This document shows positions 22,056 through 31,300 of a stretch of DNA of 64,000 nucleotides, in pieces. The notes beneath the pieces were generated by a model. That model was not told the origin of the DNA. It searched no databases and saw only the letters and a list, made by a program, of their open reading frames with translations. The position numbers and the translations under genes are program-made. Positions within the stretch are counted from its first letter, which is position 1. Each line of letters opens with the position of its first letter. Source of the stretch: Archivesica marissinica. Lineage: Eukaryota; Mollusca; Bivalvia; Venerida; Vesicomyidae. Location of the stretch: positions 5,971,281-6,035,280 of the forward strand of contig CM026403.1 of NCBI GenBank assembly GCA_014843695.1, read 5' to 3'.

Positions 22056-24353
22056 ATGACACTTCTGCTATACCTCATCACCATTGTTGTTCTTGCCAAA
22101 AACATCCTTCCACAGGAAATCCATGTATCAGACCATACCCCGGCACTAGTCGGCAACAGGGCTGATGTACACAGTTGCCATACCATGAAGCTTCTTCTTG
22201 CCATCGCTAAAACCCACCCAGAAAAGCATTTCAAACCAACGGGCTGTCTGATTTATATATTCATCCTACTTCTGGCAAATTCCAACGATGTCCAGCTCAA
22301 TCCGGGTCCAATGCATGATGAGACCACCATCTACCCATGCGGGACCTGCGACCAACCCGTCACCTGGGACCACCGTGCGGTGGTGTGTGATACGTGTGAC
22401 CAATGGTACCACATAGACTGCCAGGATGTTCACACTGGAACATACAGTATCCTCAACGAAGACAGCGCCATCAGATGGGACTGTATCGTTTGCAACAATC
22501 CCAACTATAGTACCGTATGCTTTGACCTCTACTCTATCTCTACGAACAATCCATATAGTATTCTCTCAATCAGTAGCACCAGCCTACCGAGTCCAAATGC
22601 AAACCGCCAGATCAAACCAATTCATTCCTCAACCCCAGAGCGCAAACAACATAAACAAAACCAACCGGCGACAAATCGACCACCTCTCCGCATCTTGAAC
22701 ATTAACTGTCAGTCCATCAAGAAGAAGCAGGATAGAATTGAGACAATCATCGAAAGTACAAAACCCGACATCATTATGGCCACTGAAACCTGGCTGGACC
22801 CAACCATCACCGACAACCAAATCTTTCCATCCAACTATAAACTATGGCGTAAGGATCGGCTATCAGGTACAGGCGGTGGTGTCTTACTTGCCATCACGGA
22901 CAACTTGATCAGTTCTGATGTTACCGAGTTACAGACGGACTGTGAGATTATCTGGGCAAAGATCAACCTGATTGGTTCTAAAACACTTTATCTATGTTCC
23001 TACTATAACCCGAAAACCAATGATGAACTCAGTCTAAATCATTTTGAAGAATCTGTCAACCGAGCATCTTTAATCAAAGACTCAATACTAATAATCGGAG
23101 GAGACTTTAACTTACCTGGCTGGGATTGGAAGTCCAAGACTCTGAAACCAAACTCAACTCATACACGTCTCCATTACAAATTCTCTGACTGCTTAGATGA
23201 CAATGGACTCACTCAACTTGTTGAAGAGCCAACACGAAATAAAAACACGCTAGATCTACTACTTACCAACCTCCCAAGTAAAGTCTTACATACAAGCACC
23301 ATGCCAGGGATCTCAGACCATGACTCAGTCTTGATGGAGTTTGACATGCGGCCCATATCACACAAACAAATCCCGAGGAAAATCGCTCTCTACAAGAACG
23401 CCCAGTGGGATAGCATGAGATCCGACCTGACCACTCTACATACACAGATCCTGAAACTAGCTCGACAAAACGAGACCACAGAAATGTTATGGACAACCTT
23501 TAAAGAAAAACTGAAACTGAGCATAAATGCACACATTCCACACAAAACAGCAAGACCAAAAGACTCTGCCCCATGGATTACACCTGAAATAAAAAAACTT
23601 GTCAAAAAAAGAGACCATCTACACAAAGCAAAGAAGAAATCCAACAATCCGGCTCACATCAAGAAATTCAAAGACGCTAAACAACTACTACAGAAGAAGC
23701 TCCGTCAGGCATATTGGTCATACATTGACAATATGATCACACCACAGCCCACTGATACACACAAGAACTCCACCAAGCGCTTCTGGACCTTTATTAAACA
23801 CAAGAAGAAAGACAATGCTTCAATCACTGGACTCCGGAGCCAAGGTCAACTCCATTCAGACCCGAAGACCAAAGCAAATATCCTCAACCATCAGTTCCAG
23901 TCAGTTTTCACCAAAGACACGCCTTACTCCGAACAACAATTCAAGACTGGAGGTTACACTCAAACCAAGGATTACCCAGTTGCTCCTGACATCACCATCA
24001 CTCCTAACGGCATCGAAAAACTCCTAAGCTCTCTTAACCCTCACAAATCCCCAGGTCCAGATAGCATCAACCCGAGAGTATTAAAGGAACTGTCAACCCA
24101 CATTGCTCCCATCCTTACCGTCATCTTTAACTACTCTCTCAACACTGGTACCACCCCCGATGACTGGCGGAAAGCAAATGTCTCTCCAATCTACAAGAAA
24201 GGGAGTAAATACAACCCAGAAAACTACCGACCTATCTCCTTAACCTGCATATGCTGCAAACTCATGGAACATATCATCACCAGTCACATCATGCAACACG
24301 GCGAAAACAACACGGCTTCCGAAAACGTCGATCCTGTGAAACACAGCTTCTAG
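22056..24353 (+). CDS. LINE A polyprotein, N-terminal and middle part (2A-like, PHD, endonuclease)
   Basis: This frame of 765 codons begins MTLLLYLITIVVLAK. It has a second hydrophobic run (residues 63-74) leading into DVQLNPGP (78-85), a 2A-like ribosome-skipping motif. A complete PHD finger follows, C95-C98-C111-C114-H119-C122-C143-C146. An APE-type endonuclease spans about 211-425, with NINCQS, ETWL (E244), GGDFN (D350) and SDHD (D421/H422). A linker and the first reverse-transcriptase blocks come next (KSPGPDSINP, NYRPISLTC). It then runs out of frame at 24290-24353. The Jockey/CR1/L2 group is the best fit. It would act in copy-and-paste retrotransposition, now probably disabled. Confidence 0.85.
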   Translation: MTLLLYLITIVVLAKNILPQEIHVSDHTPALVGNRADVHSCHTMKLLLAIAKTHPEKHFKPTGCLIYIFILLLANSNDVQLNPGPMHDETTIYPCGTCDQPVTWDHRAVVCDTCDQWYHIDCQDVHTGTYSILNEDSAIRWDCIVCNNPNYSTVCFDLYSISTNNPYSILSISSTSLPSPNANRQIKPIHSSTPERKQHKQNQPATNRPPLRILNINCQSIKKKQDRIETIIESTKPDIIMATETWLDPTITDNQIFPSNYKLWRKDRLSGTGGGVLLAITDNLISSDVTELQTDCEIIWAKINLIGSKTLYLCSYYNPKTNDELSLNHFEESVNRASLIKDSILIIGGDFNLPGWDWKSKTLKPNSTHTRLHYKFSDCLDDNGLTQLVEEPTRNKNTLDLLLTNLPSKVLHTSTMPGISDHDSVLMEFDMRPISHKQIPRKIALYKNAQWDSMRSDLTTLHTQILKLARQNETTEMLWTTFKEKLKLSINAHIPHKTARPKDSAPWITPEIKKLVKKRDHLHKAKKKSNNPAHIKKFKDAKQLLQKKLRQAYWSYIDNMITPQPTDTHKNSTKRFWTFIKHKKKDNASITGLRSQGQLHSDPKTKANILNHQFQSVFTKDTPYSEQQFKTGGYTQTKDYPVAPDITITPNGIEKLLSSLNPHKSPGPDSINPRVLKELSTHIAPILTVIFNYSLNTGTTPDDWRKANVSPIYKKGSKYNPENYRPISLTCICCKLMEHIITSHIMQHGENNTASENVDPVKHSF
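22287..22310 (+). other. 2A-like motif in LINE A
   Basis: Codons 78-85 read DVQLNPGP, matching the 2A consensus D(V/I)xxNPGP except that the usual glutamate is glutamine. A hydrophobic stretch precedes it, as in 2A-like leaders reported from other invertebrate non-LTR elements. The ribosome would skip between G84 and P85, releasing an 84-residue leader from the PHD-endonuclease-RT protein. Confidence 0.75.
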
Positions 24354-25481
24354 AATTCACGGACGACATCACATCAAACCTGGAAAGCGGAACACAGACG
24401 GACGTCTTGGTGATGGATTTTTCCAAGGCGTTCGACAAGGTCTCACATAGTCTTCTCCTCCACAAGCTGAACCACTACGGCATCCAAGGAAAGACCAACC
24501 GCTGGATACATGCTTTCTTGAGCGGAAGATCCCTGACAGTAGTACTGGAAGGGGAGACTTCAGACACAGTCAAGGTAGAGTCCGGTGTCCCTCAAGGCTC
24601 TGTCCTTGGACCCAGCCTGTTCCTGTATTATATCAATGACATCCCTCACGGTTTGGATGCTACCATCCGATTGTTCGCCGATGATACCATCGCCTACCTA
24701 ACCATCGCAAATAACATCGACTGCACCAACTTACAAAAATATCTTGACAAAACTATCACAGTGGGAAAGCAAGTGGAAAATGGCCTTCCACCCAGACAAA
24801 TGCCAGGTCATCTCTATCTCTCGAAAGAAAAGAACCATCCATTTTGACTACCAACTTCATAACCAATCACTACAACACGTCAAATCAGCAAAATACCTGG
24901 GAGTCACCATCAACAACACGCTTGACTGGGGAGAACATATTACCAACATCACAAACAAAGCTAATAGAAACCTGAACTTCATACGACGGAACCTTAACAT
25001 TGCCTCATCCCCAACAAAAGAACTCGCCTACAAGTCACTGGTCAGACCCACCGTAGAATACACCTGCTCAGTATGGGATCCCTACGAAACAACAGATATA
25101 AACAAACTGGAGATGGTTCAACGTCGTGGGGCACGATTCGTCAAACACTGTTACCAGAGCAGATCCAGTGTCACCGAGATGCTCCAAGACCTACAGTGGA
25201 CATCACTCCAGGACAGAAGAAAAACATCTCGCCTAGTTCTACTATTCAAAATAGTCAACGACCAAGTCACTGTCAACAAGGCCGACCGCCTATTACCCCC
25301 TCCACGCCGCTCGCCTCACACAGCAGACCATGCCTTCCAAATTCCACGCTGTTCTACTAGCTACCGCCAACAGTCATTCTTCCCAAGAACCATCAAGGAG
25401 TGGAACAGTCTTCCTCCGGACACTATATCAGTTGGCACAGTTGACGCCTTCAAGGCTCAACTATCCACCATCTTTATCTAA
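24313..25481 (+). pseudogene. LINE A reverse transcriptase, C-terminal part in two shifted frames
   Basis: After a first frameshift near 24296-24318 the reverse transcriptase continues with QHGFRKRRSCETQLLEF, DFSKAFDKV, SGVPQGSVLGP and the catalytic FADD (24674-24685). A second shift near 24745-24755, an extra A in GACAAAACT, moves the frame again. It continues as KLSQWESKWKMAFHPDKC, SAKYLGV, SLVRPTVEY and the C-terminal FFPRTIKEWNSLPPDT, with a stop at 25481. All core RT blocks are present, so only these small lesions separate it from an open frame. They could be real or assembly errors. Confidence 0.82.
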
Positions 25482-25616
25482 TCTCCTAACAGTCTTTTAT
25501 TTATTTTTATTTTTTTAACTCTCCACTGTACATACTATCACTTTTATTCCAATTCTTTCTCTATGCGCACCCATCTGGCAATAATGTTCAGTTTGTTGAA
25601 CTTGGCCAGTAACTGG

Positions 25617-26188
25617 TAGAAGTAGAAGAATATGGCTCCGAGATCTGGTCGCCCCATACCCAAACATTGATAGACCAAATTGAAGGTGTCCAGTGAAGAA
25701 CAGCCCGTTGGATAATGGCTGACTTCTATCGTACCTCTAGTGTTACAGACATGCTACATTCCCTAAATCTACGCAGACTAGATCAACGGCGTATTGACAA
25801 TAGGTTATCCCTTATGTATAAAATTCATAATGATCTTGTTGCTATTCCCATTGAAAATTACCTAGTTCCTCTCTCCCGTCCTACTCACCATTGCCATTCC
25901 TTAAGCTATAGGTTAATTACAGCAACTACAGACTACTACAAGTTTTTTCCTTCTTTCCAAGAACAATCTATCATTGGAACCACCTCCCTCCTGACATTGT
26001 CCATCTCCCTACCATAGAGCAATTCAATACGGCAGTTTGCCATATTGAACATGCCAGTCCCTAGTTGTTCTGCGTAGCTGCTTTAAATTATACTTTTAAC
26101 TACTCATACTTTTAACGTCTTTGCGGTTTTTGACGTGCAACATGTCTACGTCCCCGCGAGGGGTTCAACATTAAAGGAAGATAGATAG
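25617..26188 (+). pseudogene. LINE B fragment, right half with 3' end
   Basis: It resumes at EEYGSEIWSPHTQTLID, shows MADFYRTSSVTDMLHSLNLR and DYYKFF, and ends after several shifts. The 3' UTR closes with AACATGTCTACGTCCCCGCG and GGGTTCAACATTAAAGGAAG, then GATAGATAG. The hairpin CCCC-GCGA-GGGG lies at about 26153-26164. Together with 21477-21788 this is one LINE B copy split by LINE A. Confidence 0.8.
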
Positions 26189-26893
26189 GTATTTGGCTGA
26201 GGTGACCGACTCAAGTAGGACTCCATGGAGTTTATAATGACTGGGAATAGGATGTTTCCTTCTGGTGACGTGGCTAACTTGACATTTGGAGGGGTTAAAT
26301 TCCATGTCCCACCCAAACTCCCACTCTTCTAATCTCTTAAGATTGTTTTGTAGTGTGACCGATTCATTTGCAGATGTCAGTGATAGATAGACTGCAGTAT
26401 CATCTGCAAAGATACAGACTTTGGAACTGATGTTTTGTGGGAGGTCGTTTATGTAGGCTAGGAAAAGCAGGGGTCCAAGTACGGATCCCTGTGGGACTCC
26501 AGAGGACACCGGAATGGCCTCTGAACTAATACCATTAATGACAACTGACTGGAGTCTATTATCTAGAAAACTCTTAATCCACCTTAATGTTTGACCTCTG
26601 ACTCCATAGTCATGCATTTTTAGTAGTACTTTCTCGTGATTGACCTTATCGAAAGCCTTACTGAAGTTTAATAGGATGAGATCTACCTGATGCTTATTGT
26701 AGGCAGAGGTAACCACGTCATTGACTAGCATTACTAGTTGGGTCACACATGACCGTTTTTCTCTAAAACCATGCTGCAAATGGTACAGAATACTGTGGTT
26801 AGTGAAGTGTTTTACTATCGAGGAGGAAACTATATGTTCTAGTACCTTGCATAGAACACATGTCAGTGAGATAGGCCTATAGTTGGCGGGGTT
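26189..26893 (-). pseudogene. LINE B reverse transcriptase fragment, opposite strand
   Basis: On the minus strand about 230 codons are open, from NPANYRPISLTCVLCK through HGFREKRSCVTQL, NFSKAFDKVNHE, SGVPQGSVLGPLLF and the catalytic FADD (26399-26410) to SAKYL. It lacks the endonuclease and the C-terminus. It abuts the 3' tail of the plus-strand LINE B copy exactly at 26188/26189, so the two lie tail to tail. It overlaps the plus copy in content by about 175 bp. An intact catalytic core in a truncated copy suggests fairly recent decay. Confidence 0.82.
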
Positions 26894-27411
26894 TGACACA
26901 GACGCGTGCCAATACACAACAATCAGTAAGCGAACAATTTATATCAAGTATATTTAAACATAACGGCAAATTACAGCTGCCACCGGTCACATCGGTCGTA
27001 TGATATAGCATGCTGCAGAGGACGTACCTCAAGATCTGATACAGAGATTCATAGTAACTAACTAATAAGTTTATTAAAAGTCGCCACCGCATAAATTGCA
27101 GATATTCATAGTGTTGTGAGCATCCGATAATTGAGCTTATTTACCCTCGTCTCTGGCGAACCATATGGGCGAAATGTGAGAATCCTACTTTTGATAAGGG
27201 TTATAAATATAGTTGTCATGAGATGTACCAATTATTCAATCAAGACTCAAAACATATTCATTGTCGGCATCGATGGTCTAACTACAATGTACATACTTAC
27301 TTACCAATCAACGAGCAGCATCAATTACGGCAATTACTCATAGCTATTTGTGAGGGCGTTACGTGTGCGGCAAACTTATAATTAAGTTTTAATGATCACT
27401 TTATACAATTT
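26894..27411. other. Spacer inside the 7.1-kb element, nothing recognised
   Basis: Short open frames on both strands have no family signature. No splice-bounded exon was found. Confidence 0.4.
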
Positions 27412-27545
27412 CAATGGGATTATCAACTAATCACTAATGAGTTGTTAACACCTTCAATGGGAGTATCAACTAATCACTAATGAGTTGTTAACAACTTCAA
27501 TGGGAGTATCAACTAATCACTAATGAGTTGTTAACACCTTCAATC
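27412..27545. repeat. 43-bp tandem repeat, 3 units
   Basis: The unit begins AATGGGAGTATCAACTAATC and ends GAGTTGTTAACACCTTC. Three near-identical copies lie between LINE fragments. Confidence 0.92.
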
Positions 27546-27599
27546 ACATCACAGTAACATCCAAATTCGGTTACAAATAACGTATGCAAGGCGTATAAA

Positions 27600-28182
27600 T
27601 TTTAACTATAATATATTTTATTGCATATTTATTTATTTAAATATGATAACATATTTATAGCAAACAATGCAAAAACAAAGTACAATGGAAAGGCATGGAT
27701 ACATTTTCAGACGAGCATAGATGGTTGTGGTGTATAAAATTGTTAATTTTTTGCTAAACTTGGGTAATATATAAAGTTGGATAGGTTTTGAACAGTTTTC
27801 CTCTTAGTCTCTGTAAGTAAGGTAATAAACGTTTGTTCGGTCGGCCAAGTGTAAGAGTAGCGTTTCAGATATTTTTTCCTTAAATCTCTAAATTTAGGGC
27901 AAATAATGATACTCACTTTCGGTCATTCCAATATATACAGATTCGTTCATTCCATGGTAAGTTTGTGTAACGCCCTTGTTCTATTGCTAGTTCATGGGAT
28001 GATGTCCGAAATTTGGTTAACGATATTCTAAATTTTATCATAATGTCAAGATATTTTTCTAATTGAAATTCATGTTTAAACAAGTTATACGTTTCAAGGC
28101 GAGTAGAGTTATTGATTGATGAATACCACTGTTGATACATATCAAGTATTCGTTGTTTTATTGTAATACAATTGATAAGCAT
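27600..28182 (-). pseudogene. LINE E C-terminal fragment
   Basis: The minus-strand frame contains QWYSSINNSTRLETYNLF, then FRTSSHELAIEQGRY and NERICIYW, and after a shift CPKFRDLRKKYLKRYSYTW. The order (FR...SH.L.IE.GRY...ER.C...CP.F..LR) is the usual end of a molluscan non-LTR polyprotein with its cysteine/histidine knuckle. A T/A-rich 3' end follows to about 27600. It is 5'-truncated and frame-broken. Confidence 0.62.
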
Positions 28183-28382
28183 ATTAAACTGATTTTGCCA
28201 TATATATGTATTAAGTTCTTAATATTATACATAACACGTCCTAAATGGTATTTAAATTATCTAAATAAAGTGTTTAAATAAATATCTATGTTGATAACGA
28301 ATTTTAAAAATGTGGCCGAGGTGTCGATGTGTTTTGGTGTCTCTGGGGCCGACGTGTCGTGGGGCCGAGATGACGCTTTACC

Positions 28383-28390
28383 ATTATGAT
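28383..28390. repeat. Right 8-bp target duplication ATTATGAT
   Basis: Exact partner of 21244-21251. Confidence 0.6.
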
Positions 28391-28404
28391 TACTCTTCAA
28401 AATG

Positions 28405-28462
28405 GGATGAGATTAGTCCAAATATTTAGACTTGAAAAATGTGACATTTTACTATCCAGGCA
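28405..28462 (+). repeat. Dispersed repeat R4, copy 2
   Basis: GGGATGAGATTAGTCCAAAT...ACTTGAAAAATGTGACATTTTA matches 21035-21088 in the same orientation. Confidence 0.65.
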
Positions 28463-28654
28463 TTTTTCAAAGTCTAAACGCTAAGCCTCAATTACGCGTA
28501 GCATATTTTATATTCTAAAAAGTATTTTTTATTTAAATTAAAATTGGAAATCGAAATAGACGAAAATGTTTACAAGATTTATCTCTGTGCCATTACGGTG
28601 AACCAAATAAGATTTCGTTTAATATCCAATTGTTCATACACATGACATGTACTA

Positions 28655-29098
28655 AATAATAAATCATTCGGATTTCTTTTGTGAAGACTGCGCAGAAAAA
28701 AAGAGAATTTCACCTGTCGACTTCAAACAGCTAAATGACATTCACAGCAGTAATACAATATATTTTTAACATTCTTAATATCTATATTTAGGATTATTCT
28801 TAACACCAATGCAACTTGTTTACTTGTTTATTGCATAAAGCATATACATGCTAAGAGCAAAGAATAATTATGCATAATTACATACATAGTAAATACATGC
28901 AATTTTACAGAAGAGTTATTCAAGTGTAAATGAAAAAAGAAACTAAATGCAATCATGTTCAAAATATTGGTTAGAAATCCCGCCATCGGATCAGGGCGGA
29001 AAGTGCAATGCGAAAATGAGCTTTAACGATAAGACCTCGAAATAACGGAAGAACAGTTTTTTTTATATAGAGGTCTTATTTATAGGACTAATAACATA
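28655..29098 (+). repeat. Dispersed repeat R1, copy c, split by an insertion
   Basis: AATCATTCGGATTTCTTTTG through TTCACCTGTCGACTTCAAAC to TTCTTAACACCAATGCAA, and again from TCAAAATATTGGTTAGAAAT to TTATTTATAGGACTAATA, match 12490-12850. The part at about 28812-28960 is absent from the other copy. It reads on the minus strand like a LINE 3' end (AGCATGTATATGCTTTATGC, AATAAACAAGTAAAC). Confidence 0.72.
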
Positions 29099-29099
29099 T

Positions 29100-29275
29100 G
29101 TATGCTGGGACTTAGACATGTTTTCCTGAGTAGACTTAGCCGACCTAAGTGGTTAACCAGTACTAAGCAATGTGTGTGAGGTACCACAATGACACTACAT
29201 ACGTGACCTGACCGAGTATCGAACCCAGGACCGCTCGATTCCAAATCCGACGCTCTACCACAGACGCCACACTGA
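29100..29275 (-). repeat. tRNA-derived SINE, family III, copy 2
   Basis: The minus-strand head and body match the copy at 20797-20998 (GGTAGAGCGTCGGATTTGGA, ACACACATTGCTTAGTACTG). The 3' tail is degraded: the GCGA hairpin is lost and only CTAAGTCCCAGCATACATAT remains. Confidence 0.8.
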
Positions 29276-29307
29276 TAGTCCTTTACTTCTTTATAATATC
29301 TATATTA

Positions 29308-29400
29308 TAATACGGCTGTCTGATTAGCGCAGTGGTTAGCGGCTTAGCGTGTTTGCTTCTCACCAATGCAACCCGGGTTAGATCCTCCGGACTGTAAGTA
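29308..29400 (+). repeat. tRNA-like SINE head, family I
   Basis: CTGTCTGATTAGCGCAGTGG is a good A-box region and CCCGGGTTAGATCCTC a mutated B box. TTCTCACCAATGCAACCCGG is identical to the head at about 1352-1371. The core and tail are missing. Confidence 0.72.
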
Positions 29401-29867
29401 CAGGTCCCGCAGATTTTGCTATTTCCACTCTACCACGGTGGGAAGAATTATCTCAGAGTGGAAAGACCCGGTGGATGGATCGTTTTAACAAATATCGAAT
29501 ATCCCCCGTGGTCCGTGGTGGAAGAATACGGTACACGAGGGAACCCTGCGTACTTGTTGTTGCTGATAATTACCTGGATGGTGAAAAACGTGCATTTTAA
29601 AACAATAATGCACATGCAGTTTTGCATGCATAACGTGCAAAACATTTTGGAAATAATATTCTTAACACCGTACGGTACATTGTACGCTATTGTTTAATTA
29701 CAATTTTTAATACATATAACATATAACTACATGTATGATGTTCCCCCGAGGTAGCCACAAGCTCTTCAATTATAATTAGCATTGAACTCATCTCCTGTTG
29801 AACTTTGTTACGAAAATTCACGTGTGACTAAATGACTGATCCAAATTACGCACCCCTTGAATTCACA
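29401..29867. other. Spacer, no supported gene
   Basis: A 93-codon open stretch at 29416-29697 has no recognisable domain or splice context. I leave it uncalled. Confidence 0.35.
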
Positions 29868-29990
29868 GGGATTCGGCACGTTTGGCGGTACTAGTATATA
29901 TATTTAAGTACAGGGATTCTACTCTGTGTGATGTCAGATTTCGCATCGATCAGTAAAATGGCCCTATGCCGAATCCCTGTGCTTGAATTC
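29868..29990 (-). repeat. Dispersed repeat R2, copy 2 (inverted)
   Basis: This is the reverse complement of 7055-7166, including AGGGATTCGGCACGTTTGG, AAGTACAGGGATTCTACTCT and ATCGATCAGTAAAATGGCCC. Confidence 0.8.
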
Positions 29991-30158
29991 AAAGGATTTA
30001 TTAAATTGGCAAATTCCTGGAATTAAATGAGTGAGAACCGTCAATTATAGAGCAAAGCCGAAACGTTCGACTTGCGAATAATAGTCCCATTGTTTCTTCA
30101 AATCACACATTTTTGGGGTATTGACAGAATCATTAGGCAAGGTGTAATAATGTAATTA

Positions 30159-30335
30159 TATATGGCATGTTACTGGGTGATGCCTTCGATCTTATATATG
30201 GCATGTTACTGGGTGATGCCTTCGATCTTATATATGGCATGTTACTGGGTGATGTCTTCGATCTTATATATGGCATGTTACTGGGTGATGCCTTCGATCT
30301 TATATATGGCATGTTACTGGGTGATGCCTATACCC
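30159..30335. repeat. 36-bp tandem repeat, 5 units
   Basis: The unit starts ATATGGCATGTTACTGGGTG and ends CCTTCGATCTTAT. The GTTACTGGGTGATG word belongs to dispersed repeat R3, so the array seems to have grown from one end of an R3 copy. Confidence 0.93.
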
Positions 30336-30832
30336 AGGTCTTTCCTCCACTACGTGCACGTTGTGACCTAGGCACAGCTCACAACAGGAATATGGTTCAA
30401 TGACTTCGCTGACGGAAGACGTGCCATCGGAATCGCGTGACTCTGTACATATACATACAGAGTACCATTCGACTAACTTACCTACTTGGCGAGACAGCAC
30501 CACTTAGTGCTGGAGACGACGGATAGCTGGATTCTTTTAGCGGGTCCTTCAAGGGGAGCGATCTCCTTCAAGGAAGACGGTGGGACGCAGACTTCTTGAT
30601 GGCGTGAGGACCCCAGCGAAGAAACCGGAACCATTATTGCTGTTGTGAGCTGACAAATCGTGGAGGATGTGGCCCTACAAGGGACCCCTTCGAAAGAGGA
30701 TACAGGACTTGTCACCCTGCGAAGAACGGAGATGCCTTCCCAGCTGTCTACATAAACGACTTAGATATCTTCATAAACATCTTAGAGAAACCATTCGCCA
30801 ATGTGCCTCGGCGGAGGCGACTATAAAGAAAA
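30336..30832. other. GC-richer insert of about 500 bp, unassigned
   Basis: The segment splits an R3 copy, and a 6-bp GATGCC occurs at both joints (about 30322-30327 and 30839-30844). It is clearly richer in GC than its surroundings. Short protein-like stretches occur on the plus strand (VYINDLDIFINILEKPFANV) but frames are short. It could be a transposon fragment; I do not recognise it. Confidence 0.4.
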
Positions 30833-30955
30833 CTACTACATCATCGATGCCTTTGCTGTACACTATTGTGAAGTATAATTCCCCCTGTGGAATGCCTTAC
30901 ATGCTGACATAATAATCACCCTTGATTAGTGCATGTAAACCCCGGATACAATACA
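30833..30955 (+). repeat. Dispersed repeat R3, copy 2
   Basis: TTTGCTGTACACTATTGTGA through GTGGAATGCCTTACATGCTG to TTAGTGCATGTAAACCCC closely matches 1680-1775. Confidence 0.78.
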
Positions 30956-31194
30956 CTTCAATGTTCAAGTTTGCTACAGTTTATCAATAATGTACATGTA
31001 GCCACGTCGGTAGTTTTATTAATTCAGCAATTTACCTGTGTTACATGCAGCTAGTTCATTTTGTCGGCGATAGTCCGCGGTGTTATAGCTTGGGGCCTGC
31101 GGAAGTTAAATGTGCGGCAATAAGATTGATTTTCCGCGGTGGTAATATCGTTGCGGGATGGGTGGTCCATCCGCGCTATGGAGTGGGCATACAT

Positions 31195-31300
31195 TTCGGG
31201 ACCTGTACTGTATATGTGATGGTACGGTGGTCGCCAGATTGGACATGTGGGGTTTCTCCGGTTTCCTCCCACACGAATGATCACATTTACGCTTTCGCAA
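31195..31300 (+). repeat. SINE core block, family I
   Basis: GTGATGGTACGGTGGTCGCC, then GTGGGGTTTCTCCGGTTTCC and TCCCACACGAATGATCACAT, is the same conserved core as at 1395-1480. Head and tail are diverged or replaced. The 49-bp array that follows starts at its 3' edge. Confidence 0.7.

Larger units (their letters stand above)
21785..25616 (+). mobile_element. LINE A: nearly full-length CR1/L2-like retrotransposon
   Basis: This element interrupts LINE B. It has a 5' UTR of about 270 bp, one long coding region (22056-25481) broken by two frameshifts, and a T-rich 3' UTR. A perfect 16-bp inverted pair, CCAGATGGGTGCGCAT at 21785-21800 and ATGCGCACCCATCTGG at 25563-25578, lies close to both ends. 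This is unusual for a LINE. The last bases before LINE B resumes contain two small palindromes, TTCAGTTTGTTGAA and CCAGTAACTGG. The near-intact frame suggests recent insertion. No clean target duplication was found. Confidence 0.8.
21252..28382. mobile_element. 7.1-kb inverted-repeat element, MULE/foldback-like, with LINEs nested inside
   Basis: The left end (21252-21340) and right end (28310-28382) are inverted copies sharing TCTCGGCCCCACGACA. Each is built of short CGGCCCCA-containing modules (GACACCTCGGCCCCA). The ends are equidistant from an exact 8-bp direct duplication, ATTATGAT. The interior holds LINE B fragments, the nested LINE A, a small tandem repeat and a LINE E fragment. No transposase of its own was found, so it would be non-autonomous. 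It may also be two unrelated foldback arms that fell in this arrangement. Confidence 0.55.

Noticed and set aside
26171..26893. Twin-priming inversion as the origin of the opposed LINE B copies
   Set aside because: The 3' tail lies between the two parts, whereas twin priming leaves it at an outer end.
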